Shown here piece after piece: positions 52,890-57,260 of a DNA stretch of 57,260 bases. The stretch is taken from NCBI RefSeq assembly GCF_001690185.1, contig NZ_LZGN01000025.1, positions 1-57,260 on the forward strand. Direction: 5' to 3'. This DNA comes from Gilliamella sp. wkB308. Lineage in GTDB: Bacteria; Pseudomonadota; Gammaproteobacteria; Enterobacterales; Orbaceae. Below the pieces are notes generated by a model. The model did no database searches, was not told the origin of the DNA, and saw only the letters and a program-made list of their open reading frames with translations. The stretch's first letter is position 1. Each line of letters opens with the position of its first letter. Position numbers and translations under genes: made by a program.

Positions 52890-53052
52890 TGAAAGGGATA
52901 AAACAAAAATAGAAAAAGCACGTCGAGAAAAAGCAGAGTCTGAAAAGAAAATACTGATTAATGCATTGTTGAAAAAAGGTGTTTCGGTTGAGGATATTGC
53001 TAAAATTCTGGGGATAACGGTGAAGGCGGTGGAGAGGGTTGTGAAAAAATAA
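52375..53052 (+). CDS. RadC-like JAB/MPN-domain protein with C-terminal HTH (copy 2)
   Basis: About 225 residues from the ATG at 52375. The JAB core is almost identical to copy 1 (motif HNHPSGSLTPSEADKD; Asp to Glu at one site), followed by a shorter charged helix and a different HTH-like tail (KKGVSVEDIAKILGITVKAV). The tail resembles the ends of Rpn-type recombination-promoting proteins. It is convergent with the downstream methyltransferase gene, 5 bp apart. Confidence 0.82.
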   Translation: MDIKLTKHDKRYIEGTDDVYSIMQRVLLRDNQIDQEKEHLWMIGMNQAGYILYIELIALGSYKSVDVEPMNVFRVAVMKNASRVILVHNHPSGSLTPSEADKDITDRLIQVGRILNIDLIDHLIITPKSYISFRSTKLMDELEQSLKYVPTYQVVERIRKEEKLIAKEKLAVERDKTKIEKARREKAESEKKILINALLKKGVSVEDIAKILGITVKAVERVVKK

Positions 53053-53057
53053 CCCTC

Positions 53058-54266
53058 TTAGATAGTTTTTCTATGAATAATAACAAACTCTTTACTCATC
53101 GAAAAAACAGAATTATTGTTCACTTTCGATGTTAATTTTGGTATTCGTTTATTAGGAATCTCTCGGTTGCATTCATAGATATTTCTGAAATTTTTATGTT
53201 CTAAGTATTCTTGAGTGATTGATGTTAGGTTGATATTAACTCCATCAACAGTACGATTTCCCAAAGTCAACACAATATATTTTTTGGTAACTCTGCATAG
53301 TTCATCAAGAAATAAGAAATAATCTTTAAAAAAGCTAATTACTTTTTTTTGTTTTGAAAGTGATATATCGTCTAAATACGGTTGTAATAATAAATTCCCT
53401 GTCTCGTTTTCAATTGGACCTTTATAAAATCCACCTAAACTCTTTCGATCTATTGCTGAATAATTATCTAATTCCCAACCATCAAAAGCCAAATCTTTTT
53501 TATCAATCCAATGGAGTGCTAATGATGAAAACTGTCCATAGGGTACTGTTGTTGCATTATCCCCATAGGGTGGTGATGATATAGATAAATCTATTGAATT
53601 TTTTTTGAATTTAGCCAATTGTTTTAAAGAATCGTTTTTATATAACTTCAAATTAGACGATGAAATAGTGAATTTTGAAATATTTTGTTCAACGCTAGTA
53701 AGAAAATCATCTATTAAATTATTCTTCATACGTTGAATACATTCAATGTCTTTAACGTGTAATTTATATGTTGAACTACGTGTATTACTATATTTGCGAA
53801 TAAATGTACTTAAAATTGACCAAAAATAGAGTCTATTCCTTTTACTTTTTATCAAAATAATAGATTGGCGAATTTTTTTTAGACTAATAATAATATCTGA
53901 ACGAAACCATTTATTCATATTCGGAAATGAAAAATCATCTATTTCAACATTATTTAAATAATTTTTTAATTTTTCTATATCAATTTTTATACTTTTTGTT
54001 ATTCCTTGTAATTTCACTTTTGTTATTAAATGGGCTAGAGGATTGATATCACAACCAACTAGTTCAATATCAGGACATAATTCCAATGCTTCGTAAAGTG
54101 CTGTACCTGAGCCAAAAAAAGGATCAAAAACAGATTCAATATTTTCCGATTTTAAAAGTTCTTGAAGAATAAGATTTTGAACTGGCGCTATCATAGTTGC
54201 AGGATAAAGCGCTAAACCATGTATATCATTTTTTTTATAATTACGGAATGATATATCACCTAACAT
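53058..54266 (-). CDS. DNA methyltransferase coupled to a GHKL ATPase
   Basis: 402 residues. Motif X-like ALYPATMIAPVQNLIL (~18-34), motif I FDPFFGSGT (~47-55), and catalytic motif IV SSPPYGDN (~228-235), in the order X-I-IV. SPPY fits N4-cytosine or N6-adenine methylation; I cannot decide which. A specificity region lies between and after the motifs. It starts one base after the stop of the GHKL ATPase gene (TAA-A-ATG), with its ribosome site inside that gene, so translation is coupled. Strongly AT-rich, which suggests transfer. Confidence 0.85.
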   Translation of the reverse strand: MLGDISFRNYKKNDIHGLALYPATMIAPVQNLILQELLKSENIESVFDPFFGSGTALYEALELCPDIELVGCDINPLAHLITKVKLQGITKSIKIDIEKLKNYLNNVEIDDFSFPNMNKWFRSDIIISLKKIRQSIILIKSKRNRLYFWSILSTFIRKYSNTRSSTYKLHVKDIECIQRMKNNLIDDFLTSVEQNISKFTISSSNLKLYKNDSLKQLAKFKKNSIDLSISSPPYGDNATTVPYGQFSSLALHWIDKKDLAFDGWELDNYSAIDRKSLGGFYKGPIENETGNLLLQPYLDDISLSKQKKVISFFKDYFLFLDELCRVTKKYIVLTLGNRTVDGVNINLTSITQEYLEHKNFRNIYECNREIPNKRIPKLTSKVNNNSVFSMSKEFVIIHRKTI

Positions 54267-54267
54267 T

Positions 54268-56310
54268 TTATTTCCCTTTACTGTTTAGTGGTTCTGGTTT
54301 TTTACATTCAGAAATAATATTATCAGAAACATTATATAACAAGGCATCAGAAAGAACAGCAAATAACCCAGCTTTTTTTGCTATATCATTTATTTCTGAA
54401 TCTGATAAATAAAGCATTGATTTATGAGCTCCTAAATGAGCTTTTTTCACCATATTTAAAAATTCTTCTTTATCTAATAACTTATTGAAAGACTTATAAT
54501 CTATAGCTATAGTTTTACTCAATTCAGTCTTCAGTTTATTATTTAATGCTATGAATTCAATAATATATTTAACTCTAGATTCTAATTCATTTATAGTTAA
54601 GGAAATTGGGAAAATATTAGGATCTTTATTTTTTAAATAATCACTACATAACTCAAAGATACTTCTCAATGCGCAAGCAATGGTTTCATTATATTCTCCT
54701 TTTTGTTTATAAATTTTTTCAAGTTGAACTATTAATTTCGAAACATATGGAATCTTGATTGAATAGTCTTTAGTTAAAGGAAGATTAAATAAGCTTTTTT
54801 TACTGTTAGCTGTGATCATAGCTTCCGGTAATTCAAATATTAGTTTTAAGTTTTCAACTACCTTTCCAGTTATTGAATCATTGTAAATATATTTAATTGA
54901 TTTTTCACATGGTGAATCCTGACTTTGTAAAATAAATTTGGTAGCTTTTTCTCCATCAATTTCTATTTGTATATCTTGAACAAGATCTATCTGCTCCCCG
55001 CTACTATTACAAGCAAACGTAATTTCTTTTAAAAGATTTATTTGTCCTGAAGGGATAGTTATTCTTTTTAGTTTTTGTCGTAAAGTTATTTGAGCAGGTT
55101 GAGGTAAAAGATTTCTTTCTTTACCATTTGTTGATGTAGATTTGTTTATATCATAAGGATATGCAGCTCCAGTTTCGACATTTCCAAATTTTTCTTTAAT
55201 TTTATTCCTAAAAAAAGAGCCATCCTCCTGAATCTTTTGGTTTAATTCCTTTAACTTTTCCTTGATGTTAGATGTTAATTTGTTTTGTACAAAATTAGTT
55301 CTATCAGAATTAAACTCCATTAAAGGATGAGAACTTATGATTTTAATATGACCAATTAGTTGTGGTAATACATTCCCAGATCTCTTTTTTCTGAATATAC
55401 TTGGGTCGAATAAAGTATAATTATGAAATAAATTATTATTGACATAAATTAATGGAATTAGTGCATCATCATGTTCTCGATAATATAATTGTGAAACTTT
55501 TTTCGTACCGCCTGATTTGAAAGAATATGCAATTAACTCTATATCTAATTTGTAATCATTAGTATTAATGTCATACTTTATTTCATCATATTTTCCACCT
55601 TTATAAAAAAACTCAATTTTTGATTTTTCGGATGAATATGTAATATAAAAAAGCTGATCTTCTTTATCTATATCTACAAAATTAGCATGACTTTCATTTT
55701 CATATTGACCATGATTTGTCTTTAAAACTATTTTAAATTGATCATCATAAAAGGCATTAACTAATTTTTTAATATTTTTGTCTTGTGAAAAATATTTCTC
55801 TAAATCATCATTATCGTCTTGATAGAGATCAATTGTAATAGTCGTACCTATTTCAGTAGATATTTCTTCCTTTGTTTCTACACGATAGGTAGCTAGATTT
55901 TTTAGTGAAATTAATTCATCTTTATTGACTGAAAATGTTATCTTTTTTTTATTTTTATTTGTTACCCATATAACATTAGCGCCAAATTTAAAAACAGATA
56001 AAAAACCTAATCCTTTGGAACCCTGTGTATATCTTTTTAATTTGCTTTCCTTATTACGGATAAGTTTTCCAAACTTTTTGTCGCTATTGGAAATATGGAA
56101 AAGCTTCTTAATACCTCTATCATCCATTCCTAAGCCATTATCTTTAATAACCAGTTTTTTATTAATTGTATCAAGGGTGATAATAACTTCAGTTGCAAAG
56201 GCATCATAGGCATTTTTGATAAGTTCATTTAAAGCAACTATATGGGTAGGTATTTTATCTGAAAGTTCACTAATTATATTACCATCTACTTTCATTCCAA
56301 TTGGTTTCAT
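54268..56310 (-). CDS. GHKL ATPase (MutL/MORC/Hsp90-like), defence-type partner of a methyltransferase
   Basis: 680 residues. The Bergerat ATP-binding fold is complete: the N-box NELIKNAYDA (Glu29, Asn33, Asp36), DNGLGM (57-62), and the glycine lid QGSKGLG (96-102). Residues ~110-330 look like the transducer domain that follows GHKL in MutL/MORC proteins. The C-terminal ~300 residues are unassigned, and I see no nuclease or helicase motif. MutL/MORC-like ATPases have been described in bacterial restriction-modification-like operons, and the direct coupling to a methyltransferase fits that. Start ATG 56310 with GAGGA upstream. Confidence 0.8.
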   Translation of the reverse strand: MKPIGMKVDGNIISELSDKIPTHIVALNELIKNAYDAFATEVIITLDTINKKLVIKDNGLGMDDRGIKKLFHISNSDKKFGKLIRNKESKLKRYTQGSKGLGFLSVFKFGANVIWVTNKNKKKITFSVNKDELISLKNLATYRVETKEEISTEIGTTITIDLYQDDNDDLEKYFSQDKNIKKLVNAFYDDQFKIVLKTNHGQYENESHANFVDIDKEDQLFYITYSSEKSKIEFFYKGGKYDEIKYDINTNDYKLDIELIAYSFKSGGTKKVSQLYYREHDDALIPLIYVNNNLFHNYTLFDPSIFRKKRSGNVLPQLIGHIKIISSHPLMEFNSDRTNFVQNKLTSNIKEKLKELNQKIQEDGSFFRNKIKEKFGNVETGAAYPYDINKSTSTNGKERNLLPQPAQITLRQKLKRITIPSGQINLLKEITFACNSSGEQIDLVQDIQIEIDGEKATKFILQSQDSPCEKSIKYIYNDSITGKVVENLKLIFELPEAMITANSKKSLFNLPLTKDYSIKIPYVSKLIVQLEKIYKQKGEYNETIACALRSIFELCSDYLKNKDPNIFPISLTINELESRVKYIIEFIALNNKLKTELSKTIAIDYKSFNKLLDKEEFLNMVKKAHLGAHKSMLYLSDSEINDIAKKAGLFAVLSDALLYNVSDNIISECKKPEPLNSKGK

Positions 56311-56625
56311 ACATTTTCCTCATTATTTTATGCGAAAAGATCTAGTAAAGATAATTTAAATGATATATAAAATCTTTCTGAAAATAAAGTAATAGTCTGT
56401 ATTTAATATGTTTTTTTATCTTTATTTTAAATATAATTTGTTAATGTCAATCAATATATAAATGAGTAAATACGGCACTGATTATGGTTAATCGAAGAAT
56501 TTGGAGGGAATATATGAATTTTTAAGTAAACTATCAATCTATGTGTTTTTAGGTTAATTGAAAGGATAAAAAGAATATAATTGATTTAAAACCAAGATTT
56601 GTTTTAACGTTGCTTAAAAAGCACA
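56311..56625. other. Intergenic region between the GHKL gene and tuf
   Basis: About 315 bp, very AT-rich, with no gene that I can support. It should contain the promoter of the GHKL-methyltransferase operon, but several AT-rich candidates exist and none stands out. It also marks the right boundary between the defence island and the core tuf gene. Confidence 0.5.
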
Positions 56626-56654
56626 ATAAAAAAGGCGCACAATGTACGCCTTTC
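56626..56654 (-). terminator. Rho-independent terminator of tuf
   Basis: Read on the minus strand, GAAAGGCG and CGCCTTT pair around a short loop (inner bases can extend the stem), followed by a run of six Ts. It is 40 bp beyond the tuf stop. Confidence 0.9.
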
Positions 56655-56693
56655 TTACTTGTTTGCATCGGTGATGCGATAGAAGGTTTTAAA

Positions 56694-57260
<567 letters not shown>

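Overview
The window looks like a chromosomal segment of an AT-rich gammaproteobacterium. The flagellar cluster is arranged as in enterics (flgA divergent from flgB-J, then flgMN and flhBA), and there is a treR-treB-treC locus with a near-ideal CRP site, an RtcR/sigma54-controlled RNA-repair locus, and a tuf gene. The overall feel is of a host-associated gut bacterium such as the Orbaceae (Gilliamella and relatives). That placement is inferred from gene content and base composition, not proven.

Layout. (1) 1-6300: a type VI secretion lipase effector of the Tle3 type is read leftwards into a chain of immunity genes. One divergent immunity gene is followed by at least three copies of a second one in a 1121-bp tandem array that runs off the left edge. 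(2) 6555-18809: flagellar genes flgJIHGFEDCB (minus) and flgA, flgMN, flhBA (plus). Two sites of the form TAAT-N15-GCC(G/A)ATAA look like sigma28 promoters for flgM and flhB. flgK and flgL are not next to flgJ. (3) 18917-20075: a Rossmann oxidoreductase divergent from an HxlR regulator. (4) 20274-23791: McrBC restriction, followed by a frameshifted remnant of a second HxlR gene. (5) 24723-29041: treR-treB-treC with a CRP site, a TreR-type operator, an intercistronic hairpin and a terminator. (6) 29042-30482: decayed gene fragments and one small membrane protein.

(7) 30483-56310 is a conflict and defence island. It holds two RlaP-type nucleotidyltransferases, an orphan toxin fragment with its membrane immunity gene, and a radC-like JAB gene. 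An ABC-three-component (ABC-3C) operon follows, then two unknown genes, rtcB, a long slipin, non-coding RNA candidates including a complete tRNA-like cloverleaf, and the sigma54 activator rtcR. After these come a type I restriction system (hsdR-hsdM-hsdS plus an unknown fourth gene), a second copy of the immunity-tail/radC block, and a GHKL (MutL/MORC-like) ATPase coupled to a DNA methyltransferase. The two radC blocks are direct repeats of about 953 bp, offset by exactly 18,799 bp, and they bracket the ABC-3C, RNA-repair and type I R-M genes. (8) 56694-57260: the 3' part of tuf, cut by the right edge.

How the parts may work together. RtcR would sense RNA damage (for example cleaved tRNAs) and fire the sigma54 promoter at 42546-42560. 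The resulting transcript would carry a structured leader, the tRNA-like RNA, slipin and the RtcB ligase. The two RlaP genes lie in the same orientation beyond the RtcB side and may once have belonged to the same unit, now split by the toxin/radC/ABC-3C insertion. McrBC, type I R-M, the methyltransferase/GHKL pair and ABC-3C give a layered anti-phage complement. The best candidates for something under-described are the tRNA-like RNA with structured leader in the RtcR unit, the multi-repeat slipin, the GHKL-methyltransferase pair with no visible nuclease, and the radC-flanked block.
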